Assembly (NCBI RefSeq): GCF_037975245.1
Contig: NC_092577.1
Coordinates: forward strand, 29,380,398-29,444,397
DNA from: Apostichopus japonicus
Taxonomy: Eukaryota; Echinodermata; Holothuroidea; Aspidochirotida; Stichopodidae
Reading direction: 5' to 3'
Length of the DNA stretch: 64,000 nucleotides
Part shown: positions 27,201-38,391 of the stretch, in pieces
Numbering within the stretch: position 1 is the stretch's first letter
How the letters are laid out: the number at the start of each line of letters is the position of its first letter
Notes under the pieces: model-generated
Seen by the model: the letters and a program-made list of their open reading frames with translations, nothing else
Database searches by the model: none
What the model was told of the DNA's origin: nothing
Program-made: the position numbers and the translations under genes

Positions 27201-30200
27201 GCTAATGGTCTTTGTGGGTTTTTATTAACCATTAAAAAGCAAACTTACCAACACAAAATATCCCTTGGGTGAATGACTATTTCTGGTGATATATCTTTTC
27301 ATAGCCTGAAAATTTGTTTTAATACGTAATTTTGTACAGCCTCCAAATAAGTAATTGTTAGAAAACTCAGAGAAAGGCATACAGATTTGGTTATCATGTA
27401 TAAAAGACATTTCTCTTGAAAAGTATGGCATAGAATGAACACAGCAAATCCAAAGACCTATTCTCCAGATCAGAACAAGATATGATTGCATAAATAACTT
27501 GGTTTCATATCGATAAATGAGACCAGAATCAACCTTTCTTTCCCCTAGTTGGGTTTGTTTTATTGTCCCTAAACATGTTCCATTCTTGGTGTCTATAAGG
27601 ACTACGTTGCAGGGATGAGCCAGGGTTAAAATAAAAATCGCGTAAATTTGCAAAATTTGCGGTATAGGCTCCAGTTTGCGTATGCTACAGTGTGTTAGGA
27701 TAATAGCTTTTGTCCCCGAGATAGAAAAGAAATCATGGATATTCCGCGAATTCGCGGAAAAAGCTCATGCCTGACGTTGAAACTCAACATAACCACACAG
27801 CTCTGTGCTGACACACTGTAGGGTATTGTAAGACACCAGGCAAGATCGTAATGATATGGTTAAATGATACATCATCAAATTGAATATGTATGGAATGACT
27901 TTCCATTTATTTTTCTCAGGACGGATCTTGACGTAAAGATGGTTCTAGAGCAGGTCAGCCACCATCCACCAATCAGTGCCTTCCACATGTCGTCTCCTCA
28001 TTTTGTCTATCACGGTTCCGTCTACCCTAAACTAAAATTCTGGGGGAAGAACGTGGAGCTACAAACCAAAGGCGTGCTAACAGTAGAGTTGCCAAAGTGA
28101 GTCAAGAATTTCAAACCTTCTGCAATTTCTCCAACTGCCTATACACTTTTATGACAAGGATGCTAACCATTCAAAGTGTGTACAATTGGTTTAACCTCCT
28201 GTTTTTGACCTGTTTGTTGTAAATTAAACAAATTAATTAAACACAAAACATGACTTCTAGTGAAATAGAGAAAGGGACAAATTCTAACTAAACTAGGTCT
28301 CTTGGGAATGCAAAAAAACAAATGTAACGATTCTTCAAATCGATTCGTCTGAAAGGAGCAAAGGGTAATACGTTTGGAAGAGGAAATTTAACTTGCCCCC
28401 TTAGCTAAAGTTTATGTTTTGATAATATTTACCAATTTCCTGTCAGACTTGATAAGTAAAGTAGTTATAAAAAACCTTTACTGAATATATTAGCATACTT
28501 TGATTGAATTCCAAAACACCTGTTACAATCAAAACACGTTTAATAGTTTTGTGTCACTAAATTTTGTCACACAAAATGAAAGAGAAAGCCAATGGAGAAG
28601 TGAATACAATATTTTACTTTAGAGCTTAAAATACTGAAAGGGCCTTGACCTTTCTTTTGCAAGGACTGGTGAGTATCGAAAGGTGTAAATTGCATCCCTT
28701 ACTGCACAGTGTTTTCCTTATCTAAAAACCCCACAGTACTCTAATATAATAAACTTTCAAAAATGCTCTGTGCTTCATGAAGAATTGTGATTTTCATAAA
28801 AAAAAGAATCCTTCCTCTAGCATCCTAAACACCAATCAGTATCCATTGTTTTTTTTTAAATGACAGACATTCTGCTAGAGACCAACGATTTCTGCCAGAA
28901 GAAACTTGTGATAATTAACAACAGAAATTTGCAAGCTTTTGTTCAAATTTTAGGTCAACACGCACACCGGGCCAGGCTGTTGTCTGTGCTTGCTCACTTA
29001 GAATCCTCATACGCTTTATTGATTTTTACTGAATTTCAAACATGGAGTGCATAAATTTTCTCTCGTAAGATTCACGGCCGGGCACTTTCCCCTCGTTTTC
29101 CAACAAGAGTATGTATATCAGAAAATTTTACCCCCCCCCCCCAAAAGAAAATCATAAATATTGGTTGCTTTCAACTTTGTGACTGGTTAAGGACCAGTGT
29201 GGGATGTAAAATTTGATGATATGAATTATTCATGAGATTTAATCAACTGTATAATGAACACCTGGCAGGACTTGTTGATCACTTAACTGCAATGAGATAA
29301 TAAATAAAAGTATGAACAGGATAGGCAGCTGCTTTTTTTTATAAGTGTCACCAGGCTCCGTTGGCAAGTTATATATTTTTTGTTAAGATGCAAAAATCCA
29401 CCATATGGATTTGCTTTGAGTGGATTTTAGTAAGCAGCTCTGATACCTTTGCCCTTAGACAATTTTCATGATCATGATGAGAGAGAGATGTACTGCTGTT
29501 GCTTTCTAGGGTCTACATAATAATAATTAAAGGTCAAAGGTTATCTTCAGATTGTCACTTTAATTTTTTATTATTTTCCAGTCATTTCCAATTTTAAAAG
29601 CATATGAAGATTTAAAGTATTTACTGGAGAAAATTGTCCTAAATGATATAATTTAATTGTTTTGATTCAGTGAAGACTCTTTTGTATGAAAAAAAGGCTT
29701 TTTGTCTTCAAAGCTTTTGTTTGGTCTTCAGAAGGAATATATATTTTTGGCTAATATTAATTGGTAGTGTTGATGAATGGGTATCACATTTTTATTTGTT
29801 TCCTTTTTGGTCAGATATAACGAAGCCTACACGTGGCATAGTGTGGACACGGCTATTCATAACATCATTGTTGGCAAACTTTGGGTTGAGTTCTTCGGAC
29901 ACACGGAAATAGTCAACCACAGGACGGGACACAAGTGCTCTCTTAACTTCAGACCGGCAGGTTGGTTCGGTCGAGATCTCCACAAGGTCGATGGCTACAT
30001 TATAGACAAAAAGTAAGTCATGAATTAATAAATCAATAACTGTGTCATTGTCTTTTGCATAATCAGATCCATGACATTCAATATTTCGTCCAATATGTGA
30101 AACACACTTTGTATATATTTGAGAGTGCCGCCAATCTATATTTTACTGAACGGGGGTTCTTCAGTGTCTTTTTAGAATATTTCAGGACCGTCATTGGGTG

Positions 30201-33200
30201 GGGGGGGGCATGGTGGAGTTAATTACATTGCTCCCAGCCATTTAGCAGTGTGTTATATCTTAGCGTATCAATGTTTTTGTACTATGTTCTGTGTGCAGTG
30301 TTGGGTGGTGTGATAAGTGGTAGACCCCATAGTGAACTTGTATGGTTATACCATTGATGACAACTGTTAAGTCTGTTTCATTGAAACACGTTGGATTGTT
30401 TGCCTTAAGCTCTTCAATGCCCAAAAGTTGATGGGAAAAAAAGTTTGGAATATATTTGCATTTTAACTCTGTTTTAACTTGCTGGGTTCTGATTCCCTGG
30501 GTTTCTCTGTGATCCTTGAGGGTCCTTGTCTTTGAGGAATGTAGGCCAATCTAAGAACACATACTCATCCTTCTTGGCAGTACCTACCTTTGAAAGAAGG
30601 AGAAATTGTCAACCAAGTTTTGAGTTATGCTTCTTCTTCCAGTCCTTTCCAAATTTGTTTGTTATCTATGATGGAATGCTGAAGACCTGTGAGTTTTCTT
30701 TTTTTCTACAGGGGTAAAAAGTTACGGAAGGTGTTTGGAAAGTGGCCCGAGTACTTCTACTGTATGCCTGTCGACGCAGGCACGGAGAGTCAGAATGCGG
30801 AGACGCAGGGATGGGGCAACTTCTTCATCAGTACTAGTACATCATCACCTGTCGATAAGGTATTGATAACGTTTTTAGATATTATCAGATATGGTATGAC
30901 CAAGAACGAGGAGTCCTTCCTGGATAAATCTTGTCTAGTGTAACTGGTCTTGTAACTCACCACATGGTGATACCTGTAATGTCAATAACAGACTTATAAA
31001 TGTACACTATATTATTGAGCAAGGAACGTTACACATTTGCAATCAGACATGTGCATGGTGTAGCAGTGCTGGAGTCTCCCTGCACAGTTGAATATATAGC
31101 GCCCTCAAGTCAGAAAATAAGGTGCCAAATCTCCTCCATGACAGGATTATCCTTGCATCATTCTAACTACTCTGCAATCAAATTTAAAGTGTTTATAAAA
31201 CTGGAGCTGTGAAGATTTGAAAGGCCTAGATATTCCCTGTCAATATATATGATTAATTTGTTGTAGACCTTTTTGAGTTAGAGGTCATACTTTGGCTCTG
31301 ATGTACCTCATGTCTAGGAGTAGATACTGTAATAGCTAATCACTGATATGTAACTCATTCAATCGGAAGACTGACATTGTATTTGTGTTTGACGCACCAC
31401 TGCCATTACAGACACACTATTGACAAGGATTGATAATGTACTGACAGTGATTCAGGCATTGGTATGTTAATCTTTGATCTGGGAGATGAAGTCGTGTGTG
31501 TCTGCTGCGTCATCTAGCTGTGTTGGTACAAGAAACATTAGACTTTAACTAACTATGATAAAAGCCTTCTGTCAGAGTTTAGTGTTTAGGGATTTATTAG
31601 ATACGTTTGTTCATTAAAATAACAATGTTCCGGTTGTAGAATGGAGCTGGAAAAAACAACGTCTCAGTTTCATGAACGCAGAGGTGTTTTACCACAAAAG
31701 TCACCAAGTAGTGGACACGGGGGTGATGTTCTGTATTAACTATTGTTATGACACATGATCGTAAATAGCTTATGAATATAGAATGAAGTATATACTGCCT
31801 ACTTTATCATTTGTTTCTGAAGGCCTCTTACAAATACTGGATGGCCAACCAAGGTCTCTCTTAGCCGACAAATTCCAGCATGTTATCGTGAGATATGTTT
31901 CTTACGATGTTCATACATTCTGTACCAAAATGGAAACGAGAGACAAACAAGTGTGATGTCATAGATGTACAGCTAATCTAACCTTCAAAACATAAAGTGA
32001 AACATAAAGAGTAAAACATAAAGATAAGTGAAACCAAAAAAGATAAAAGAAATATTTGCTGGTAGTTATTCCATGTGTGACATCTGTGAGCTTCTCAAGT
32101 CCAAGTTTGGCACGAAATATAATCTTCAAATGAAGGTATCTTGAAATTGGCATGATGGGGTAGGTAGGTAGGTAGGTAGGAAATGAATGACTGTTACATC
32201 GGTCGCAATAAATATCTTTTCTTTTAACAGAGGTTGCCCCTAACCTGTAGGAAACTGCCTGGCCTTCTGAATCTCACACGATGCTATTCGAGTTTCCTCA
32301 GTGTGCGGTATGTTTAAGGTTAACAAATCAACTGCTGCCAAAGTTTGTTATAAATCCTTCCCACCTAATAACTTCACACCTTTTGAATTTTTTCAGATGC
32401 CAAGAAATTTGTCTGAATTTGTCCCAGAAGGCAAGATGGACCAAGCAGAATTGGTTTGGAAGAACAAACAGAGACCAGAGTACGCCAAAGATGTAAGTCA
32501 CCTCTAGAAAGTCATCAGGAATTTATTTATTTAATTATTTGGTCTCTGGTCATGGTTCTCGATAGAATGTGGCCGGTCTGTCATCATCAGGGTTTTGCTA
32601 TATAACTATGAGAAATTCTAAGAGGTTAAATTTTGGGAGTTTATGATGTGTTTGTGTATGTTTCCTTTGCAGTACTACAACTTCACCAATTTTACAATGC
32701 AACTGAATGAAATTGGTGAAGGTATCAAAGAGCAACTACCCGTCACTGACAGTCGTCTCAGGCCAGACATAAGGCATCTGGAGAACGGAGAAATTGGTGA
32801 GTAACTAACCCACAAGCTAAACTTCAAACCTAAAACTCTTCCTTGAGCAATCATATTTGGTCAGAAATTTACGTCTGTTTATTACCTTTATACTGGCTCT
32901 TGCAGTTGGCCTGCAGTTGAGGGTAATATTATTTTTATTTTATTATTTTTTTATATTTTTTTATAAGCTTAAAGACTCAATGTCCTTGTTTTCATGTAGG
33001 GGTACATTTACTTTACTCTCATGATTTCAAATATTTCAAAAAGATTTTTTAAATTTTTTTTATTGTTAGCCATTTTCTTTGTCAGTAATTTTGTCCTATT
33101 TCAGTTATCTTAACTTATAGATGCAAACCGACATTTTGAGTTAGTTTGTGTCCTGTGTGTTGTAAATATTAATACTGTATTCAATAGGGAGGATGTAACA

Positions 33201-34069
33201 GGGAATCAAACCTGTCCACATCCAACGGTTATGAAAGAAGAATAAAATGGAAGGCAACAGTGTAGAGAGATTTACTTAACAAAATAATGTAAAAAAGACA
33301 TCGATAAAGAATGTACAATAATTAGTCGAGTTAAGTCAAAGGTCCCTAATATTTGACAGTTTGTTCTGACTGAATTCCTGTTTAAAATCTGTGCAACAAT
33401 TAGTCCTAAAAAAGGGGGGGGGGGGAGGTTGTGAAAACAAACATTTAAGAAGCAGCATTTTTGTTTTGATTTTGGTCAAATATTCTGTACTATTCAATAC
33501 CATCAACTGACAGTGACAGTTCATCAACTTGACCAGTGTAAGTGAAGTCCAAAATATGACAGATATCTGTAGAACATTGGAATATTTCATTTTTCCTTCA
33601 AACTCAAACACTCAGTATTTTGGCAGCAAATGTTTCATTTATCACACAGAATCATTAAAGTAGTAACTAAATAATGTTCACATGGTGGGTAATCCATTAG
33701 CAAGATTGGGCATGCCTAAAGCTGGAGGGAGTTAAACAATCAAAAATACTTGGCAAAATATTCCATCCCAAATTGAAGGCATTGAAACCAATATATTAAA
33801 GGTTGTAAAACGGATGTGTGGGTAGACAGATGAAGTAAGAAGCAGAGATATTCAGAAAGATGTTGTCATCTCCAGATAATGCATCCTCTGAGAAACACAG
33901 GCTGGAGGAGAAACAGCGAGCCAGTCGGAAGAACAGGAACAAGACCCAGGCAGGATGGACTCCCGCTTGGTTCAAGGAAGGACGCAACCCACATTGTGGT
34001 GAGATGGACTGGTTATTCACAGAAGACTACTGGAATAGAGATTTTGCTAAATGTCCAGATATATTTTGA
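17658..34069 (+). CDS. OSBPL1A-like: ORP1/ORP2-type oxysterol-binding-protein-related protein, C-terminal part (9 exons)
   Basis: Lipid-transfer protein of the OSBP-related (ORP) family, which moves or senses sterols and phosphoinositides at ER-organelle contact sites. Exons 17658-18202, 18428-18638, 25627-25724, 27920-28096, 29815-30012, 30712-30859, 32397-32492, 32673-32796 and 33876-34069 all have AG/GT borders and join in frame: 1791 nt, 596 residues plus TGA. In this partial protein, residues 1-34 continue a charged coiled coil, 73-80 (DEYFSLAG) resemble a FFAT motif, and the sterol-binding domain begins near 195 (SLWTILK). The family signature EQVSHHPP is at 295-302, preceded by [11 protein letters not shown] and followed by HNIIVGKLW. 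The C-terminal basic helix ([13 protein letters not shown]) and the ending CPDIF match ORP1. The first exon opens with a splice acceptor and has no early Met, so ankyrin and PH exons of a long form, or a short-form start, lie upstream. ORP1 and ORP2 are hard to separate here; the coiled coil and FFAT region favour ORP1. Confidence 0.93.
18428..18638 (+). CDS. OSBPL1A-like: ORP exon b: start of sterol-binding domain
   Basis: The acceptor ccgaacag and donor aaa|gtaagt bound 211 nt, from phase 2 to phase 0. It encodes the hallmark start of the OSBP-related domain ([17 protein letters not shown]), the lid-proximal [13 protein letters not shown] block and DPVDRMK. These match the ORP1/ORP2 subfamily closely. 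Confidence 0.93.
19710..20398. repeat. Direct duplication within the hAT element, 392-bp offset
   Basis: Sequence 19710-20101 is repeated at 20102-20398 with near identity, except that copy 2 lacks 91 bp (19893-19983 of copy 1) between GGTTCCTTGCGT and GCTAGCTG. Either copy 1 gained an insertion or copy 2 suffered a deletion. Confidence 0.9.
20440..21720. repeat. ~294-bp tandem array inside the hAT element
   Basis: Four copies of a unit containing ATCACATGACCGTTAAG start at 20571, 20866, 21160 and 21559; the last interval is about 105 bp longer. It is followed by a unique tail, an (AC)n run (21826-21883) and a GGTTCC/GGAACC hairpin at 21898-21922. Confidence 0.85.
23246..23860. repeat. ~75-bp tandem array in ORP intron
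   Basis: Units beginning GTGAATATTA lie at 23251, 23326, 23402 and 23477, each ending CTTTATGGGGTA. Further diverged units of 60-80 bp follow to about 23860. Confidence 0.8.
23865..24185. repeat. TTGAGTGCATTGAATGCA array
   Basis: Short ATTGAGTGC/ATTGAATGC units are organised into higher-order repeats of about 60-85 bp, each ending with TTCTATAGTACCTGACTGAA. Four higher-order copies are visible. Confidence 0.8.
24790..25626 (+). repeat. Tandem array ending on a splice acceptor (~109-bp unit)
   Basis: The motif (C/T)AGTATGTAGCAG recurs at about 24803, 25076, 25185, 25294, 25402 (variant GTAACAG) and 25512, and then as the true acceptor plus exon start at 25621-25636. Diverged copies (TATGCAGCAG, TATGATGCAG) lie at 24837-24985. 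The central units are 109 bp and almost identical. Each has a pyrimidine tract (TTTTCTTCTTCCCAATAG) before the exon-like TATGTAGCAG. Confidence 0.88.
25627..25724 (+). CDS. OSBPL1A-like: ORP exon c: [11 protein letters not shown] block
   Basis: The acceptor cctacag and donor gag|gtaagg bound 98 nt, from phase 0 to phase 2. It encodes [12 protein letters not shown] followed by the invariant [12 protein letters not shown] of the sterol-binding domain. The acceptor is the last member of a tandem array of look-alike acceptors (see the repeat at 24790-25626). Confidence 0.93.
27610..27773. mobile_element. Small hAT-like MITE (164 bp) in ORP intron
   Basis: The ends CAGGGATGAGC and GCTCATGCCTG are inverted repeats with one mismatch, abutted on each side by ACGTTG (27604-27609 and 27774-27779). 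A 6-bp duplication is short for hAT, so the class is provisional. A perfect 18-bp palindrome TTCCGCGAATTCGCGGAA lies near the right end at 27742-27759. Confidence 0.6.
27920..28096 (+). CDS. OSBPL1A-like: ORP exon d: EQVSHHPP signature
   Basis: The acceptor tttctcag and donor aaa|gtgagt bound 177 nt, entering and leaving at phase 2. It carries [13 protein letters not shown], the family signature whose two histidines bind the PI4P headgroup in characterised ORPs. It continues through [13 protein letters not shown], a strand of the beta barrel. Confidence 0.95.
29815..30012 (+). CDS. OSBPL1A-like: ORP exon e: barrel strands, HNIIVGKLW
   Basis: The acceptor ttggtcag and donor aaa|gtaagt bound 198 nt, phase 2 to phase 2. 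It encodes [33 protein letters not shown] and the [13 protein letters not shown] turn. All are conserved landmarks of the sterol-binding domain. Confidence 0.95.
30712..30859 (+). CDS. OSBPL1A-like: ORP exon f: GKW motif and variable loop
   Basis: The acceptor ttctacag and donor aag|gtattg bound 148 nt, phase 2 to phase 0. It encodes [16 protein letters not shown], where KVFGKW corresponds to the ALYGKW-type block of ORP1, then a Ser/Thr-rich loop that varies among ORPs. Confidence 0.92.
32161..32180. repeat. (GTAG)n microsatellite
   Basis: A short run of five GTAG units in the intron between ORP exons f and g. Confidence 0.9.
32397..32492 (+). CDS. OSBPL1A-like: ORP exon g: variable loop to LVWK
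   Basis: The acceptor ttttcag and donor gat|gtaagt bound 96 nt at phase 0. It encodes an acidic loop ending in [16 protein letters not shown], which aligns with the LLWRIAPRP segment of ORP1. The exon happens to begin with an ATG, but that is an internal Met. Confidence 0.9.
32673..32796 (+). CDS. OSBPL1A-like: ORP exon h: [20 protein letters not shown]
   Basis: The acceptor ctttgcag and donor ttg|gtgagt bound 124 nt, phase 0 to phase 1. It encodes [14 protein letters not shown] and the highly conserved [17 protein letters not shown]. Confidence 0.95.
33876..34069 (+). CDS. OSBPL1A-like: ORP terminal exon i
   Basis: The acceptor tctccag is followed by 194 nt with the stop TGA at 34067-34069. 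It encodes the basic helix [16 protein letters not shown], the W.P.WF. block and the terminal [14 protein letters not shown], which is the normal end of ORP1/ORP2. Translation therefore ends at the family's usual position. Confidence 0.95.
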
Positions 34070-34741
34070 AGACAATCTTTCCGTAACGGTCGGTCGTCTT
34101 CTAACGAAACCTTGGAACAGGTATCTTCCTCGTCGCATCTCAGTAGGGTTATCTGCTTCCTTGCATTGATGCTGGGTCTACTTATTGTGACCTGGCAGAG
34201 CATAGAGGTATCTTAGATTAGAAGCCCAGAGTTGTCAGACGCTCATTTTAAAGAAGCGCTAGCTCAATGACACACCTACAGTAGACCATAGAATGATAAT
34301 CTATATCATTCAACCATTGATGGCTGCTCAAGTGGTTGCAGTGTTATTTAAGTTGGTGATAAGCTTTACAAAGTAGAATATTTCTACTAGGTAATATTTA
34401 TATTCCAATGTACAAAACAGAATTTCTTTTGAAAATGATTTATTAACCGCAGTGGAACATATTTCTGTCTGAATTAGGAGAATTGCTAACAGTAAAACTA
34501 ACAATCATCAGAGAATGTTTGTCACCCTACAAGGAATCATACCTCTTTGTGATATTGAACTGATAATGAGAGGATTGGTGGTCCTTTCTTTAAAGAAATT
34601 AACTCATGAATAACCACTTATTTACAGCTTGGAGTATTTCACTGGCAAACAAGTTTTCTTGCAAGTATCTCTAGCAGCCAGGGCTCACAGGGTTCATACC
34701 CACTGGTTGAGACAATCGATTGCATTTTGATAGTACCTCCA

Positions 34742-35266
34742 ATGATAGACTGAGTTTACCCATTGTTTAGAAGTGCAAGTCAGTGATAGACTGGGTGTAC
34801 CCATTGTTTAGAACTGTATTGTCAGTGATAGACTGGATGTACCCATTGTTTAGAAGTGCATGTCAGTGATAGACTGGGTGTACCCATTGTTTAGAAATGC
34901 ATGTCAGTGATAAACTGGGGTTACCCATTGCTTAGAACTGTATTGTCTGGGATAGACTGGGGTTACCCATTGTTTTGAACTGTATTGTCAGTGATAGACT
35001 GGATGTACCCATTGTTTAGAACTGTATTGTCAGTGATAGACTGGATGTACCCATTGTTTAGAAGTGCATGTCAGTGATAGACTGGGTGTCCCCATTGTTT
35101 AAAAATGCATGTCAGTGATAAACTGGGGTTACCCATTGCTTAGAACTGTATTGTTTGGGATAGACTGGGTGTACCCATTGTTTAGAAATGCATGTCAGTG
35201 ATAGACTGGGTGTACCCATTGTTTAGAAATGCATGTCAGTGATAGACTGGGGTAACCCATTGGTTA
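34742..35266. repeat. 41-42-bp minisatellite downstream of the ORP stop codon
   Basis: There are about 13 copies of a unit containing CAGTGATAGACTGG and TACCCATTGTTTAGAA. They start 670 bp after the stop codon and would lie in the 3' UTR if the transcript extends to the AATAAA at 36000 or 37505. Confidence 0.82.
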
Positions 35267-36410
35267 GAGTGACTTAAGTGACTTGGAATGTTTCAGTTGA
35301 TGACAGGTTTGTTGTGTTCATGTTTGAATTACTAGAAGGTGAATACACAAGTATCCATCACGTGAAAAGTTTGTTATTTTAGAGAAATCTATGCAAGTTG
35401 CTCTCCTCAACCTTAAATATTTTCTCTGTAGTCATCTAAGTTTTGAATTCTGTTCATTTTCATTTGATCATGATTCTGCAAGCAACTTTGGAAGCAGGAA
35501 TTTTACAAATCATTCTTAATGTCATGTTTCTTATTTTGGATACCCTAAACCTCAGGTTTACCCTCCATCATTGGTTTTTCTCTTGCATTAATGTGATTCA
35601 GTCCCTGCCCTCCCCCCTCCCGTTTTTGTGGAGTTATTAACCATGATTCATTCTATATATATATTAATTGTCGAGCTCGGAAAATTTGAGAGAAAAATTA
35701 TACTTTGGTTAGAATTGATGATGAGCTCTTGTAACAAATACACCTTATGTGTATTAAAGTCTTTCTTTGCTATTGGGATGGTGGGGGGGGGGGTGGGTGG
35801 ATCTCATATTGATTCCTGGAGATGAGTCCCTGATGGTCAGTATATCTGATCTAGCTTTACTAAAAACTTTTGTATCTGTATGATCCTTGACTTCGGTCTT
35901 GGTGACTGGTGATTATTCTTTTTTGATTTGTTTATTTCTGTTTTATCAGCTGCGTATAATTTCTAACAGTATAGTATTGTGCTTTCTCTCAATTCTTGAA
36001 ATAAATAGCTTTTGTGTATTTTGTTAAATTTTTTGCCAATTTGGATCAACTTTGCTTACGAGTAGAGAATGTTAGAGATATATATATACAAAAAAATTGG
36101 CCTTATTTGATCTTCGAAAGTATCTATGTAACTTTTGGGGAATTTATTCACCCCCACCCCCCCCCTCCTTAACACCATTAAGGATACATAAGTTGTGATA
36201 CTGATGTGTAACTCTGGTCTTATTACAATGATTGAAATTATGGATATCATGTGCTACATTACAATGTATGAAAAATCAAAAACATTGGTTAAAACAAAAC
36301 TAGCTATTGTCAACTATACCCCCATATCAATAGAGTTCACTTGACTATGGGAGGAATTAACTCGATGTAACCTTTGACCTTAATATCCTGTGACACTGAG
36401 GTCAGTCTAA

Positions 36411-36838
36411 AGGCCCGGTCACACTACAGCGATATTTTATCGGAATACGGTCTGATTTTTCTGATTTTAGGCCGAAGAGTGAGGTTTGTGGTAGTGAATG
36501 TAATGAGTGCAGTGGAATATTCGCATACCTACTCAAAATCTGAGGGGTTCTGGAACGGACTACATTCTGAAGTGACGTCACATCGAAAAACGATAAAAAT
36601 GGGAAGAGAAATCGGATAGCTATCCGATAAAAGGAAACGGAGTCAATATCAAAAGTTAGGAGAGGGCTATTCCACATCGGAATGGCTCAACAGAAAGCAA
36701 ATCAGGTCCTTTATCACTGTGACTAGAAGACCCGAACGAAAAACTGGCTGTTTCGATTCCTCCGGGGAAATCGGATAGTATCAGATAAAAAATCGGTATA
36801 GTATTCCGATAAAAAATCGGTATAGTGTGATCGACCCT
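36411..36838. mobile_element. PIF/Harbinger-type MITE (428 bp)
   Basis: The ends AGGCCCGGTCACACTA and TAGTGTGATCGACCCT are inverted repeats with three mismatches. They are flanked by TAA at 36408-36410 and 36839-36841. The 3-bp TWA duplication is typical of PIF/Harbinger. The inversion continues inward (ATCGGAATAC / GTATTCCGAT). It lies downstream of the ORP stop codon. Confidence 0.75.
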
Positions 36839-38033
36839 TAAGAAGCCATGCCAAATATCTGGCATAGGTTTTACAAGGCTGTTACTAGGTTTGTGCAAGT
36901 TCTACACTGATGCTTCATCAGATTGGTGTAGTACAGTTTTGATTTTTTTGGTAATTATGTCAATTCAAAAAGAAAATTCAATTGTATCCCAGAGTTGTTT
37001 GAAATTTTCCTACAGAGAACTTACCAGGAACTTATTGAGTAACAGAACACCTTTGTGTGAGAAACAGGTCCAAACTTGTAATACTTATTTTTGAATATCT
37101 ATACAAAATAGATGTTTTTGTTGTTGCAGAATTTGAATATATCCAAGTAACTTATAACTCTCCTTTAATAATTATAAGGATGGAGTCATTTTCATACAAG
37201 TTTTAGATTTTCAGATTTTTGAAATCATGATCTTGTACAGATGCATCACTGTTTAGTGTTAGTCGATATAAATTCAATAATTCTATCAAAATATTGTATT
37301 TCTATTTATATGCAGGCAAGGTTTTTGATAGCCAGCAGATTCAGTGACTGCCACGGTAACAACTGAATAATGTAATCATTTTAATGAGTATATTTTTATT
37401 AAAAACCATTGTAATCTTCTTCCCTAGATTTATTTTAAAAACTGAATTGAAGGAATTTGTACATCACTTTTTGGTGTGTGTGTCCCCATCTGTGGTAATT
37501 GGTGAATAAAGGACTTCCAGAGAAAATGGTTTTTTGGTCATTTATTTTAAGTTTACAACAAAGACTTCCAGAGAGACAAAATCTTTATTCATGCGCAGTT
37601 GTTTATGCATTCAAGTTATATTGCTGCAGAGAGAGACTTTACAAACATCATAGGAATATGCTTCAAGTTCCAACAAGGGTCAGAAACTTGATTTAAGAAA
37701 GAAGAATTCCTTTCAGCTGGTTAAACTCACAAAAGGTTTCCACATCTGTGAGCAAACAGACCAAGAATGTGTCAAACACGATATCATTTGCAAATGTAAC
37801 GTTGGCAAAGCATTCAGTTTCGTCCTAAACTACTCTACAATTTTGATATTAACATTACTTTGACTGCGCTCCCTCCCTCCTAGCCAAAGTAGTAATGAAT
37901 CACTTCAGTATGGCAGAGTCAAGTCTTTACCAGTAATGTTCCTAATGCGAGTTGAGTCACTAAACTTGAATCATTGCCTGAACCTCTGTGGCAGGAAAAA
38001 ACTTAACATATTTTGTAAGTTGGCTTCATTTAA

Positions 38034-38391
38034 AGGATGTGAAGACTCGCGCAAAAAGAAACGTCTAATGCCGGTTCTCTGACCTAGTTTCGAATGAGGT
38101 GTAACAGAAGTGTTAGACACCACCATCGATCCCAGAAAATACACACAGCTTGCTACTGTCGGTAATTAGACATTGGTGTACAGTCAGTACTTACAGCTGC
38201 GGTCAATACCCACAGCACAGTGTAAAAACGATACAGTGATGGACATCTCAGGTCCAGCGAAAGATAACAAGGTATCACGTTTCATTACTGTCTGCATTTT
38301 GTAGCGACACGAAAAAAACGTCACTTGCAAGCAACAGAAAGTTAACTTATTCAGATGGCCGCACATTGTTTGGGGCGAGTCTTCAATGCCT
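38034..38391. mobile_element. piggyBac-type MITE, copy 1
   Basis: This 358-bp element is flanked by TTAA on both sides (38030-38033 and 38392-38395). Its inverted ends are AGGatgTGAAGACTCGC and GCGAGTCTTCAatgCCT. The TTAA target site is the piggyBac signature. A second copy at 52498-52857 in the same orientation differs at roughly one base in fourteen by eye. It has no coding capacity. Confidence 0.82.

Larger units (their letters stand above)
34070..38029. other. ORP 3' UTR and 3' flank
   Basis: It follows the stop codon. Candidate polyadenylation signals AATAAA lie at 36000-36005 and 37505-37510. It contains the 41-42-bp minisatellite and the Harbinger-type MITE. No further coding exon of either gene was recognised. 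Confidence 0.5.
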
